Assembly: GCA_020637235.1 (NCBI GenBank)
Contig: JACJWG010000003.1
Location: 124,001 to 188,000 of the forward strand
Direction of reading: 5' to 3'
Source: Acidimicrobiaceae bacterium
GTDB taxonomy: Bacteria > Actinomycetota > Acidimicrobiia > Acidimicrobiales > Ilumatobacteraceae
Length of the DNA stretch: 64,000 nucleotides
Numbering within the stretch: the first letter of the stretch is position 1; every line of letters starts with the position of its first letter. Below are positions 33,337 to 42,996 of the stretch, piece after piece. A program made the translations under genes and the position numbers. Under the pieces are notes generated by a model, which was given only the letters and a program-made list of their open reading frames with translations, was not told the DNA's origin and searched no databases.

Positions 33337-34789
33337 CGGCACGCAGCCACGGTTGTTCGGCCTCGGCCATCGGCGTGCTCGGCGGTCCCTGCACGAACGG
33401 CCACAGCTCTTCGGCCATGCGCCGGTAGTTGCCCGTGGCGCGCAACTCGCCGAGCAACGCGTAGAGACCCAGGTTGATCCGCTGGATGAACACGAACGCC
33501 TTCGGCACGGTTGCGTACTGCGAGATCGGGCTCGTCCGGTCGAAGGTGTGGCGGACGATGCGGCTCGCGTACTCGCCCGACCAGGTGACGATCCGGTCCT
33601 CTCGGACGCTCTCGTAGAACTGGCTGAAGTACTCGCCCACCTCGGGATCGGGCACGGGTGCGCCGGGCCGCAGCATGCCCGCCCGTTCGAGGATCGTCCG
33701 GAACGCGCTCACGTCGTGTTCGTAGGCGGCGGTGCGTACCATCGAGACGAAGGTGTGCATCTCGTCGTCGGAGAACTGCTTCACCAGGCCGTAGTCGAAG
33801 AACGTCACCTTGCCGTCGCCGTGGAACAGGTAGTTGCCCGGATGCGGGTCGCCGTTGAACAGGTGCATGCCGTACAGGCTGCGGAACACGAACCGGAACA
33901 GGGTCTCGCCGATCTGGTCGCGCTGCTGCTGATCCCAGGTGAGCGCCTCGCTCCAGGTGTGGCCGGTGACGAGCTCGGTGGTGAGCACCCGCCGCGTGCT
34001 CAGCGTGGGCAGCACCTCCGGGACGTGGATGAACGGGTGGCCGCGGTAGTGGTCGGCGAAGACCGTCTGATTCCGGGCCTCGAGCGAGTAGTCGAGCTCG
34101 TCGGAGATGCGGGCCTTGATCTCGGCCACCATCTCGTCGGGGTCGAGGCCGCCGAACCCCTGCTTCAGGATCGCGCCGAACAGGTCGGCGTTGCGCAGGT
34201 CGGCGGCGATCGCCTGGTCGACACCGGGGTACTGCACCTTCACCGCGACCGCCCGTTCGAGCCCGGTCTGCTGGTCGACCACCACGGCCCGGTGCACCTG
34301 ACCGATGCTCGCCGACGCGAGCGGCTGCGGGTCCCACTCGACGAAGAGGCGGTCGGGTTCGCACCCAAGCTCGCGCTCGATCACCTCGGCGGCGAGGTCA
34401 CTGCTCATCGGCGGCGCGTTCGACTGCAGCTGGGCGAGTGCCTCCCGCAGTGGGCCGGGCAGGCCTTCGTCGACGTAGCTCGCCATCTGACCGAGCTTCA
34501 TCAGCGCGCCCTTCATGTTGCCGAGGCGCTCGCTGATCGCCTCTGCGGTCTTCAGCTCGCGCTCGGCGTCGAGTTCGATGCGTCGCTCGGCGTCGGCGAA
34601 CACCTTGCGCGCGGCCGTCGAGGCGTAGGTGCCGCCGACCTTCAACCCGAGCGACGCGAGATCGACGTTGCGCTGCAGCCGGACGTCGTGGCGATGGCGT
34701 GCCCAGAGCGCGCCTGCAAGGGTGCCGGCGCCGAGCAGCAGCCAGGTGGCGCGCCGCGTGAGCGCGTGTGCGAGGGCCCGAGGGATCAC
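33296..34789 (-). CDS. ABC1/AarF/UbiB-family atypical kinase
   Basis: 497 residues. After a membrane-like N-terminal segment come the family motifs: KxGQ as LMKLGQMASY, the Ala-rich loop ASASIGQVHRA, the lysine in AVKVQYPG, ELVTG, and the catalytic region FNGDPHPGNYLF with the metal-binding FFDYGLV. UbiB proteins affect isoprenoid lipid or quinone metabolism; the role in actinobacteria is not clear. GTG 34789 is preferred because CATCCT lies six bases upstream and the longer frame has no support. It overlaps the MFS gene tail-to-tail. Confidence 0.9.
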   Translation of the reverse strand: MIPRALAHALTRRATWLLLGAGTLAGALWARHRHDVRLQRNVDLASLGLKVGGTYASTAARKVFADAERRIELDAERELKTAEAISERLGNMKGALMKLGQMASYVDEGLPGPLREALAQLQSNAPPMSSDLAAEVIERELGCEPDRLFVEWDPQPLASASIGQVHRAVVVDQQTGLERAVAVKVQYPGVDQAIAADLRNADLFGAILKQGFGGLDPDEMVAEIKARISDELDYSLEARNQTVFADHYRGHPFIHVPEVLPTLSTRRVLTTELVTGHTWSEALTWDQQQRDQIGETLFRFVFRSLYGMHLFNGDPHPGNYLFHGDGKVTFFDYGLVKQFSDDEMHTFVSMVRTAAYEHDVSAFRTILERAGMLRPGAPVPDPEVGEYFSQFYESVREDRIVTWSGEYASRIVRHTFDRTSPISQYATVPKAFVFIQRINLGLYALLGELRATGNYRRMAEELWPFVQGPPSTPMAEAEQPWLRAVSSRGRPPAPTPR

Positions 34790-34915
34790 GGCGACAGGAT
34801 GCCCACGAACGCGCCGATCGACCACTCGTGCCGTGTGCCATCCGGCGCAGCGGGGTACGCGCGCGGCGCGATCCGGACGAAGCCGGGCCGCACCCCGCCG
34901 TCACAGGAGGCCACC

Positions 34916-35317
34916 GTGTCGAACGCCCTCGCCATGCTCAACAGCACCACCCAGCCGACCGGATTCGCGGCGGACGACCTCGCCGCGTGCATCGCGGCGC
35001 TGCAGGACTGCGCGCAGACGTGCACGGCCTGCGCCGACGCGTGCCTCGCCGAGACCGACCTCGACGCGCTGCTCGACTGCATCACCCTCGATCTCAACTG
35101 TGCGGACATCTGCGTGGCCACGTCGGCCGTGCTGTCGCGACAGACGCGGTATCGCGGCTCGGTGACCGAGGCGTTGCTGGCTGCTTGCCGAACCGCGTGC
35201 GCGGCGTGCGCCGAGACCTGTGAGCGTCACGCCGGTGTGCACGACCACTGCCGCATCTGTGCCGACGCGTGTCGTCGCTGCGAATCGACCTGCGCTGCGC
35301 TGCTCGGCGTCCGCTGA
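34916..35317 (+). CDS. Cys-rich four-helix-bundle copper-binding protein (Csp-like)
   Basis: 133 residues with 17 Cys arranged mostly as CxxxC along predicted helices (DCAQTCTACADAC, CRTACAACAETC, CADACRRCESTC) plus His residues in HAGVHDHC. This is the pattern of copper storage proteins (DUF326), which bind many Cu(I) ions through Cys thiolates inside a four-helix bundle. No twin-arginine or other signal peptide is seen, so it should be cytosolic (Csp3-type). GTG 34916 has AGGAGG five bases upstream. No copper exporter or sensor gene is adjacent. Confidence 0.9.
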   Translation: MSNALAMLNSTTQPTGFAADDLAACIAALQDCAQTCTACADACLAETDLDALLDCITLDLNCADICVATSAVLSRQTRYRGSVTEALLAACRTACAACAETCERHAGVHDHCRICADACRRCESTCAALLGVR

Positions 35318-35356
35318 GTCGACCGCGCCGGTGCTGCCGGCGCAGCGACACGGCGC

Positions 35357-36271
35357 TCAGGCCGGCGCGGCGTCGGGTTCGGCGGACACGGACCGGGTCG
35401 CACGGTGTTCGTCGTCGCGTTCCACCACGCTGTGGATCGCGCGCACCAGCGTGGGCACGAAGCGGTCGGCGTCGACCACGACGGCGTCGTGGTCGCCGTC
35501 CACCCGGAACGCCTCGGCGTCGTGGATCGCCTCGAACAGCCGCACCTGGCGGCGAACGGGGACCACGCGGTCGCGCATCGTGATCACGACCGAGGTGGGC
35601 ACGTCCACCTCACCGAGCCACGGGCGCGACGAGAACGACCCGATCGCCCGGCCCGCTTCGAGCACCATCCGCCAGTCGTGGATGCTGGCCTCCTGCACGG
35701 CCCAGGGCTCCCACTGCTCGGTCTTGCGTTGGAGGTAGAGCTGCGCGGTCAGCCACCGTCGGGCTTGCAGCGGGGTGAGCCTCGCGACCGCGGCCAGACC
35801 GGACAGGCCGAGGAAGCTCATCCGCTCCTCCCGGCTGGTGACGAAGTAGCCCGAGGTCGCGCACAACACGAGACCGGTCACGCGCTCGGGGTGTTGCCGC
35901 CAGACCAGTTGAGCGATCGGTCCGCCCATCGAGTACCCGATCGGCACGAAGCGTTCGATGCCGAGCACGTCGCACACGGCGACCGCGTCGTCGGCACAGT
36001 CCTCGAGACGGAACGCCTTCTTCGAGCGGATGCCACGGCCGTGGCCGCGATGGTCGAGGGCGATCACCCGGTAGTGGCGCGCCAGCGGCTCGTACGCCGT
36101 GAACCAGTTGAGGTCGGCGGTGGCGGTCCAGCCGTGCAACAGCACCACGGCGGGCGCGCCGGGTGGACCGGCGAGCTGGCGGACGAAGGTGGTGCCGCGA
36201 CCGGGCAACTCCATCGCAGCACCGGGCGGCAGCTGTGGTGAGGGGACCCCGCCCCCGTCGCGGATCGGCAC
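35357..36271 (-). CDS. Alpha/beta-hydrolase
   Basis: 304 residues. Core motifs: LLHGWTATADLNWF (oxyanion HG), nucleophile elbow GYSMGG, an acid region around VPTSVVITMRDRVVP and the His in GDHDAVV. The cap region is helical. The substrate is unknown; the fold covers esterases, lactonases and C-C hydrolases. GTG 36271 has GGAGC five bases upstream and follows greA by 19 bases on the same strand, so the two may be co-transcribed. Confidence 0.88.
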   Translation of the reverse strand: MPIRDGGGVPSPQLPPGAAMELPGRGTTFVRQLAGPPGAPAVVLLHGWTATADLNWFTAYEPLARHYRVIALDHRGHGRGIRSKKAFRLEDCADDAVAVCDVLGIERFVPIGYSMGGPIAQLVWRQHPERVTGLVLCATSGYFVTSREERMSFLGLSGLAAVARLTPLQARRWLTAQLYLQRKTEQWEPWAVQEASIHDWRMVLEAGRAIGSFSSRPWLGEVDVPTSVVITMRDRVVPVRRQVRLFEAIHDAEAFRVDGDHDAVVVDADRFVPTLVRAIHSVVERDDEHRATRSVSAEPDAAPA

Positions 36272-36290
36272 GATCGCTCCGGTCGACCGT

Positions 36291-36770
36291 TCAGGCGTGC
36301 TCGACCTCGAGCACCTTCACCTTGAGCACGCCGTGGGGTGCCTCGTACTCGACCCAGTCGCCGGGGCCGCGGCCGATCAGCGCCGACCCGAGTGGCGACT
36401 GTGGGCTCATCACGTCGAGGGCGTCGGTCTTCTCCTCGGGGTGGCCGATGAGGTACCGCTCGGCCATGTCGTCGTCGTCGCCCTCGTAGACGATCGTGAC
36501 GATCGTGCCGGGGCCGATCGTCTCGTCGTCACCGGCTTCGATGATCTCGTGGTTGATCGGGTCGAGCAGGTGCTCGAGGTGGCGGATGCGGCCCTCCATG
36601 TGGCCCTGCTCGTCCTTCGCCGCGTGGTAGTCGCCGTTCTCGCTGAGGTCGCCCAGCAGGCGCGCCGTCTCGATCTTGTCGGCGACCTCGATGCGCCCCC
36701 GCGTCGTGAGGTCCTCGTACTCAGCCTTCAGCCGTTCGAACGCCGAGCGAGAGAGGTGGTGCTTCGCCAT
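36291..36770 (-). CDS. greA: Transcription elongation factor GreA
   Basis: Rescues backtracked RNA polymerase by stimulating transcript cleavage. 159 residues: N-terminal coiled coil with the acidic tip (RLLGDLSENGDYHAAKDEQG) and the C-terminal FKBP-like domain (SPLGSALIGRGPGDWVEY). TAGACT at 36785-36780 lies nine bases before the ATG; the TAG is also the stop codon of the upstream AraC-type gene. Hence greA has its own leaderless promoter even though it is packed against that gene. Confidence 0.95.
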   Translation of the reverse strand: MAKHHLSRSAFERLKAEYEDLTTRGRIEVADKIETARLLGDLSENGDYHAAKDEQGHMEGRIRHLEHLLDPINHEIIEAGDDETIGPGTIVTIVYEGDDDDMAERYLIGHPEEKTDALDVMSPQSPLGSALIGRGPGDWVEYEAPHGVLKVKVLEVEHA

Positions 36771-36782
36771 AGACGAGCGAGT

Positions 36783-37511
36783 CTACCGACGCGCCGCCGA
36801 CCCCGACCGGACGGCGACCCGGTACGCGGCCGGGGTCATGCCGGTCGCGCGGCGGAACTGGCGGGTGAACGAGCTCTGGTCGTAGTAGCCGCACTCGGTC
36901 GCGATCGTGGCGATCGGCAGCTCGCCCTCGTCGAGTCGCCGCATCGCCTCGTCGAGCCGGGCACGCAGGAGCAACTGCTTCGGTGACAGGCCGATCGCGC
37001 GGCGCAGCGCTCGGTCCAGACGCGGCAGCGACATCCCGGCCGCGTCGGCCAGCTCCGACACCCGGACCGGCTCGGTGAAACGCCGGCGGGCGAGGTCGAC
37101 CGCTGCCTGCAGCCGCTGGTGTCGGTCGTCCGTCCCGGTCGTGGTGCGCAGGTCGTAGGACACCGATGCGATCCCGATCGGCATCCCCTCGCCGTCGACG
37201 AGGCGCGTCTTGGTGGTGACGTACCAGCCGCGCGAGCCGTCCGGCCGCAGGATCAGCTCGAGTTCGTTGCGCAGCGCCTCACCCGTCGCGAGCACCCGTC
37301 GATCCTGGTGCTCGTACGAGTCGGCGAGGTCGGTGGGGAACAGATCGCCGGCACGGCGGCCGAGCACCCCGGCGACGCTGCGGCCGGCGCGCTCGGCGAA
37401 GGCCCGGTTGACGGCGAGGTAGCGGCCGTCGGTGTCCTTCACGCAGAACATCGTGTGCGGCACAGCGGCGAAGACGTCGTTGAGCGCAGCGACCACCGGA
37501 TGCACGGCCAC
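36783..37511 (-). CDS. PAS-domain AraC-family transcriptional regulator
   Basis: 242 residues: N-terminal PAS domain (about 5-120, with DTDGRYLAVNRAFAERAG and GWYVTTKTRLVD) and C-terminal AraC helix-turn-helix pair (VSELADAAGMSLPRLDRAL; IATIATECGYYDQSSFTRQF). It diverges from the broken putA gene, so a proline- or redox-responsive control of putA is plausible. The start is GTG 37511 or 37505; TACCAT (37542-37537) about 25 bases upstream supports this region over the more distant ATG at 37634. Confidence 0.85.
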   Translation of the reverse strand: MAVHPVVAALNDVFAAVPHTMFCVKDTDGRYLAVNRAFAERAGRSVAGVLGRRAGDLFPTDLADSYEHQDRRVLATGEALRNELELILRPDGSRGWYVTTKTRLVDGEGMPIGIASVSYDLRTTTGTDDRHQRLQAAVDLARRRFTEPVRVSELADAAGMSLPRLDRALRRAIGLSPKQLLLRARLDEAMRRLDEGELPIATIATECGYYDQSSFTRQFRRATGMTPAAYRVAVRSGSAARR

Positions 37512-37611
37512 ATGCTCGCACGGTCGAGCGAGGCCGATGGTACGAATCCGGCGGCTGCGGGCATCGGGAACGTGCTCGCCCCGGACACGGTCTCCGGGGT
37601 GGAGTGGAGCC

Positions 37612-40600
37612 ATGCCGATGACGATGCGCGACACCTCCTCCCGACCCGATCACGGCCGGGCGGCCACGCCCGGGACCGGCGACCACGTGACCCGGTCGGC
37701 GGTGGCCGAGGCGGCATCCCTGCTCGTGGCGTCGCGGGCGGACACGACGCGACGTGAACGACGTCGCCAGGCGCGGCTCGCCCGGATCGTCCACGACGAC
37801 GCGGCGCGCGAGCTCACCTTCGCGCTCACCGACGAGGTGTTGCGCATCGACGATCCGCGGCGATCGGCGACGCGCTTCACCGCCGTGGTACGCGATCACG
37901 GCGCGGTGCCCGGTCTCGGACACCTCGACCGGATCGCGCTGAGCGTCGGCGCGACGCTGGCGACACGGTTGCCGCACCTGGTGATGCCGCTCGTGCGGCG
38001 GCGGGTGCTCGCCGAGGCGGCGGGTGTCGTGCTCCCGGCGGACGATCCGGCGTTCGCTGCCCACGTGCGACGCCGCACGGCGGCGGGGTTCCGGCTCAAC
38101 GTGAACGTGCTCGGCGAGGCGATCCTCGGCGACGGTGAGGCGGCCGCCCGATCGGCGTTGCTGCGCGAGCGGATCGCGCGATCCGACGTGACGTACGTGT
38201 CGCTCAAGATCTCGGCGATCGTCGCGAACCTCGACGTGCTCGCGCTCGAGCACTCGGTCGCGCGTCGCGGCTCGACTGCGCGAGCTGTACCGGTTGGCGG
38301 CGTCGACCACGCCACCCACCTTCGTGAACCTCGACATGGAGGAGTACCGCGACCTCCCGCTCACCATCGCAGCGATGCAGCGTGTGCTCGACGAGCCCGA
38401 GCTGGCCGGCATCGACGCAGGCGTGGTGCTGCAGGCGTACCTGCCCGATTCGCACGCCGCGTGCGAGGAGCTCTGCGCCTGGGCGCTCGCCCGCCACCGC
38501 CGCGCGGGCGGACGTCTGAAGATCCGCGTGGTGAAGGGCGCGAATCTGGCGATGGAGCGCGTCGAGGCCGAGTTGCACGGGTGGCCGCAGGCGCCGTACG
38601 CCACGAAGGCGGAGGTCGACGCGAGCTTCGAACGGCTGGTGGAGACCGTGCTCGACGCGCGCTGGGCCGACGCCGTGCGGGTCGGTGTCGCGAGCCACAA
38701 CCTGTTCGACGTCGCGTGGGCGATGCAGCTGTCAGCGCAGGATCGGATCGACCTCGAGATGCTCGAGGGGATGGCCCCGGCACAGGCTCGGGCGGTGCGC
38801 GCCGCCGCCGGCGGCGTGCTGCTCTACGCGCCCGTGGTGCGCACCGACGACCTGCCGTCGAGCATCGCCTATCTCACCCGCCGCCTCGACGAGAACACCT
38901 CGCCCGACAACTTCCTCCGTGCGCTGTTCACCCTCGAGCCGGACAGCCCGGCATGGCACGAGCAGCGGGCGCGCTTCGAGCAGGCCAGGTCCGATCGCGC
39001 CTCGCTGTCGACCGAGCCACGGCGGAACCAGGACCGGTCGGTGGCACCGGCGCCGGTCGCACTCGACACGCCGTTCCACAACGCGGCCGACACCGACTGG
39101 GCGCGAGCCGCGAACCGGCGGTGGATCGCTGCTGCGCTCGCGTCGCCGCCTGCCGTCGACGTGTCGGTGCTCGACACGATCGAGCAGATCGACGCCGTGG
39201 TCGAGACGGCACGCTCGTCGTCGTGGCACGACGCCAGCGTCGCCGAACGCCGGCGGCTGCTGCACGCGGCGGCCGACGTGATGGAACGCGAGCGCGGGAC
39301 GACGCTCGCCCTGATGGCGCACGATGCGGCCAAGACCGTGGCCGAGGGCGACCCCGAGGTGAGCGAGGCGATCGACTTCGCGCGGTGGGCAGCGGTCACG
39401 ATCCCCGGCGCCGGGGAGGTGCCGCTGCCGGCCGGCGCGTGCTTCGAGCCGCTCGGCACCGTGGTGGTGGCGTCGCCGTGGAACTTCCCGTACGCGATCG
39501 CCGCCGGTGGTGTGTGCGCCGCGCTCGCCGCCGGGAACGCGGTGATCCTGAAACCCGCCCCGGAGGTGCGGACCGTGGCGCTGCACCTGGCCCGGCAACT
39601 GTGGGCCGCCGGTGTCCCCGTCGATGCGTTGCAGTACGTGGCGTGCCCGGACGACGAGGTCGGCCGGCGGCTCGTGACCCATCCCGATGTCGACGCAGTG
39701 GTGCTCACCGGAGCCCTCGAGACGGCCGAACACTTCCTCGACTGGCGGCCGTCGATGCGGCTGTTCGCGGAGACGAGCGGCAAGAACGCGATCGTGATCA
39801 CCGGCGCCGCCGACGAGGACCTCGCGATCAAGGACCTCGTGCGGTCGGCGTTCGGGCACGCCGGCCAGAAGTGCTCGGCCGCCAGCCTCGCGATCGTCGA
39901 AGCCGCGGTGTACGACGACGAGCGCTTCCGGCGCCGACTGGCCGATGCCGTGCGCAGCGTCCGTGTCGGGCCGTCGACCGATCTCGCGACGATGACCGGT
40001 CCGTTGATCGGTGAGCCGTCCGATCGGCTGGAACGGGCGTTGACGGTGCTCGATCCGGGGGAGTCGTGGTTGGTGGAACCGCGCCGGATCGGCGAGCACA
40101 CGTGGACCCCGGGCGTGCGGATGGGGGTGCGCCCGGGCTCGTGGTTCCACCGGACCGAGTGCTTCGGCCCGGTGCTCGGGTTGATCCGGGCTCGCGATCT
40201 CGACCACGCGATCGAGATCCAGAACGACTCGACGCTCGGCCTCACCGGTGGCATCCACTCGCTCGACGAGCACGAGGTGTCCTGATGGCTCGACCGGTGG
40301 AGGTCGGCAACGCGTACGTGAACCGGCACATCACCGGCGCGATCGTGCGCCGGCAACCGTTCGGCGGGTGGAAGCGGTCGTCGGTGGGCTGCGGCCCGAA
40401 GCCGGGCGGGCCGCACCACGTGTCGGGGTTCGGCCGCTTCGTCGGTGGCACCGACGACGAGGCGAGCTTCCGCGAGACGTGGCGCACCTGGTTCGCCGCC
40501 GAGCACGATCCGTCCGCCCTGACGTGCGAGCGCAACGTGCTCCGGTACCGGCCGTTCGGCTGCGTGGCGCTCGTGGGCGACGACGCCTCGGGGCGCGCGG

Positions 40601-40842
40601 TCGCCGAGACCGCCGCTCGCGTGGCCGGTGTGCGGGTGGTGGACGATCCGCTCGCGCCCGGTGTCGATCGGGTGCGGGTGGCGGGCGCCGTCGCTGCCGA
40701 CGACCTCGGATCCTGGCGGGCCGCCGGGCTCGACGTCGACCTCGCACCGCCGGTGGCGGTGGCCTGGGAGGAGCTGCGCCACTGGGTGCGCGAGCAGAGT
40801 CTCAGCATCACCCGCCACCGGCACGGCCGCCCCCTCCTCTGA
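37612..40842 (+). pseudogene. putA: Broken bifunctional proline dehydrogenase / P5C dehydrogenase (PutA), three reading frames
   Basis: About 1,077 codons of a PutA-type enzyme that oxidises proline to glutamate, split over three frames. Segment 1 (37612 to about 38270) is the start of the PRODH barrel, ending at VSLKISAIVANLDVLALEHSV. Segment 2 (about 38270-40285) continues with RLRELYRLAAS, FVNLDMEEYRDL, KGANLAMERVEAE and the whole aldehyde dehydrogenase core (PWNFPYAIAAGG, FAETSGKNA, catalytic Cys in GHAGQKCSAAS), ending at TGA 40283-40285. Segment 3 (40285-40842) is the C-terminus (EVGNAYVNRHITGA, PFGGWKRSSVG). The breaks look like loss of a CG from a CG run near 38266, TGG changed to TGA, and loss of one G about ten bases later. 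The TGATG overlap could still permit reinitiation of segment 3. Confidence 0.85.
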
Positions 40843-40889
40843 CCGGAGGTGGGGTCGGGGGCGGGGGGACGGAGTACCTTGCCTGGCCT

Positions 40890-41885
40890 ATGGCACATCG
40901 CATCGCAGTGATCGGTGGCGACGGGATCGGTCCCGAGGTCACCACGGAAGCCCTCAAGGTCGTGCGCGCCGCCGGCGTGGCGATCGACACCACCGACTTC
41001 GACCTCGGTGGTGCTCGCTACCTCCGCGACGGCGAGGTGCTGTCCGACGCCACGCTCGAGGCGCTGCGCGGCTTCGACGCGATCCTGCTCGGCGCGGTGG
41101 GCACGCCCGAGGTGCCCCCGGGCGTCATCGAACGCGGCCTGCTGCTGAAGATGCGCTTCGAGCTCGACCTGTACGTGAACCAGCGGCCGTTCGTCGGCAC
41201 GGCGCCCGGTCACTCGCAGCCGCACGACTTCGTCGTGATCCGCGAGAACACCGAGGGTCCGTACGTGGGCGAGGGTGGCGTGCTGCGCAAGGGCACGCCG
41301 CACGAGGTGGCCACCCAGGGATCGGTCAACACCCGCATGGGCGCCGAGCGCGCGATCCGCTACGCGTTCGAACTGGCGACGCAGCGCGACGGCGCGAAGC
41401 ACGTCACGCTCGTGCACAAGACCAACGTGCTCACCTTCGCCGGCGACCTGTGGCAGCGGGCGTTCGACGCCGTCGCCGCCGAGTACCCCGGCATCGGCAC
41501 CGCGTACAACCATGTCGACGCGGCGTGCATCTACTTCGTGCAGGATCCGCACCGCTACGACGTCGTGGTCACCGACAACCTCTTCGGCGACATCCTCACC
41601 GACCTCGGCGGCGCGGTCAGCGGCGGCATCGGCCTGGCCTCGAGCGCGAACCTCAACCCGGCCCGCACCGGTCCGAGCATGTTCGAGCCGGTGCACGGCT
41701 CGGCGCCCGACATCGTCGGCACCGGCAAGGCCAACCCCACCGCTGCCGTGCTGAGCGCGGCGCTGATGCTCGACTTCCTCGGCGAGTCGGCCGCGGCGGA
41801 TCGCATCCGCACCGCGTGCGACGAGGCGGGTGCCGGCACCACCACCGAGATCGGCGATCGCATCGCCGCCGCCGTGGCAGGCTGA
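40890..41885 (+). CDS. leuB: 3-isopropylmalate dehydrogenase LeuB
   Basis: Oxidative decarboxylation of 3-isopropylmalate to 2-ketoisocaproate; with citramalate synthase it can also act on methylmalate for isoleucine. 331 residues with GGDGIGPEV, RENTEGPYVG, the catalytic HKTNVL Lys, metal-binding DNLFGDILTDL and the NAD-binding HGSAPDIVGTGKANPTA. ATG 40890 follows TACCTT (40875-40880) by nine bases, a leaderless-type promoter. ilvE starts four bases after its stop, so the two form an operon. Confidence 0.95.
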   Translation: MAHRIAVIGGDGIGPEVTTEALKVVRAAGVAIDTTDFDLGGARYLRDGEVLSDATLEALRGFDAILLGAVGTPEVPPGVIERGLLLKMRFELDLYVNQRPFVGTAPGHSQPHDFVVIRENTEGPYVGEGGVLRKGTPHEVATQGSVNTRMGAERAIRYAFELATQRDGAKHVTLVHKTNVLTFAGDLWQRAFDAVAAEYPGIGTAYNHVDAACIYFVQDPHRYDVVVTDNLFGDILTDLGGAVSGGIGLASSANLNPARTGPSMFEPVHGSAPDIVGTGKANPTAAVLSAALMLDFLGESAAADRIRTACDEAGAGTTTEIGDRIAAAVAG

Positions 41886-41889
41886 TCCC

Positions 41890-42807
41890 ATGCCGATCAC
41901 ACCCACCCCGAAGATCTGGATGAACGGCGACCTGGTCGACTGGGACCAGGCGCAGGTGCACGTGCTCACCCACACCCTCCACTACGGCATGGGCGTGTTC
42001 GAGGGCATCCGCGCGTACGAGACCAAGGACGGCCCGGCGATCTTCCGGCTCACCGAGCACATCGAGCGGCTGTTCCGCAGCGCGCACATCCTCGGCATGG
42101 AGATCCCGTACTCCGTCGACGAGATCGTCGCCGCGTCGAAGGCCACCGTCGCGAGCACCGGTCTGCCGAGCTGCTACGTCCGCCCGATCGCGTACTACGG
42201 CTACGGCGAGATGGGCCTGAACACCCTGCCGTGCACGGTGGACGTCGCGATCGCCTGCTGGCCCTGGGGCGCGTACCTCGGCGACGATGCGCTCGAGAAG
42301 GGCGTGCGGATGAAGATCTCGAGCTGGACCCGCCACGACCACAACACGATGCCGCCGGCGGCCAAGACCGTCGGCAACTACGTGAACAGCTCGCTCGCGA
42401 AGGTGGAGGCCCTGAAGGCCGGCTACGACGAGGCGATCATGCTCGCTCCGAACGGCCTGATCGCCGAGTGCACGGGCGAGAACATCTTCGCCTCGCGCCA
42501 CGGGATCTTCATCACCCCGCCCCTGTCGGCTGGCGCGCTCGAGGGGATCACACAGCACTCGGTGATGACGATCGCTCGCGACCTCGGCTACGACGTGCGC
42601 GTCGACAACCTCGCCCGCAGCGACCTGTACGTGGCCGAGGAGATCTTCGTGTGCGGTACGGCGGCCGAGGTGAGCGCGGTCAACTCCGTCGACGACCGCA
42701 GCGTGCCGTGTCCCGGCCCGAAGACCCGGGCGATCGCCGAAGCGTACGGCAGGGCCGTCCGCGGCCAGGACCCCCGCTACGCCGCGTGGTGCGAACACGT
42801 CGGCTGA
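41890..42807 (+). CDS. ilvE: Branched-chain amino acid aminotransferase IlvE
   Basis: PLP fold-type IV enzyme transferring amino groups to the Leu, Ile and Val keto acids. 305 residues: HTLHYGMGVFEGIRAY, YVRPIAYYGYGEMGL, the PLP Lys in AAKTVGNYVNSSLAKVEA, and AECTGENIFASRHG. Follows leuB by four bases and would share its leaderless mRNA. It can serve both the leucine and isoleucine branches encoded in this window. Confidence 0.95.
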   Translation: MPITPTPKIWMNGDLVDWDQAQVHVLTHTLHYGMGVFEGIRAYETKDGPAIFRLTEHIERLFRSAHILGMEIPYSVDEIVAASKATVASTGLPSCYVRPIAYYGYGEMGLNTLPCTVDVAIACWPWGAYLGDDALEKGVRMKISSWTRHDHNTMPPAAKTVGNYVNSSLAKVEALKAGYDEAIMLAPNGLIAECTGENIFASRHGIFITPPLSAGALEGITQHSVMTIARDLGYDVRVDNLARSDLYVAEEIFVCGTAAEVSAVNSVDDRSVPCPGPKTRAIAEAYGRAVRGQDPRYAAWCEHVG

Positions 42808-42842
42808 CGGTGCGCCGTCCGGGCGCGGGTCGTGGAAAAGGA

Positions 42843-42897
42843 AGACGCCCCACCGGGCGCTGCCGGCCCGGAGGTCGGCGCGCCCAGCAGGGCGTCT
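42843..42897 (-). terminator. Hairpin with T-rich tail on the minus strand after ilvE
   Basis: AGACGCCC (42843-42850) pairs with GGGCGTCT (42890-42897), with nested GGGCGC/GCGCCC. On the minus strand it is followed by TCCTTTTCC, so it would stop transcription entering ilvE from the gap. On the plus strand no T-run follows. Confidence 0.5.
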
Positions 42898-42960
42898 CAG
42901 GCGGGATGATCCACCACTGGTCGATCACCCGGCGCTAGCCTTCGTCTCGAACCAGTTTCA

Positions 42961-42996
42961 AACCGCCCGTCGGAGCCTGAGCTCTGGCGGGCGGTT
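42961..42996. repeat. Inverted repeat with symmetric internal loop in the gap
   Basis: AACCGCCCG (42961-42969) and CGGGCGGTT (42988-42996), a three-base symmetric internal loop, then GAGC/GCTC around CTGA. Same layout as the other intergenic palindromes; could be a bidirectional terminator. Confidence 0.5.

Noticed and set aside
37432..40014. A single 860-codon frame through the putA region
   Set aside because: After about 38270 it becomes arginine/proline-rich with no family motifs; the real PutA sequence continues in another frame, so the long frame is a GC-content artefact.
42906..42938. MIHHWSITRR as a histidine or tryptophan attenuator leader
   Set aside because: Only two His and one Trp, no U-tailed terminator follows on that strand, and no his or trp gene is downstream.
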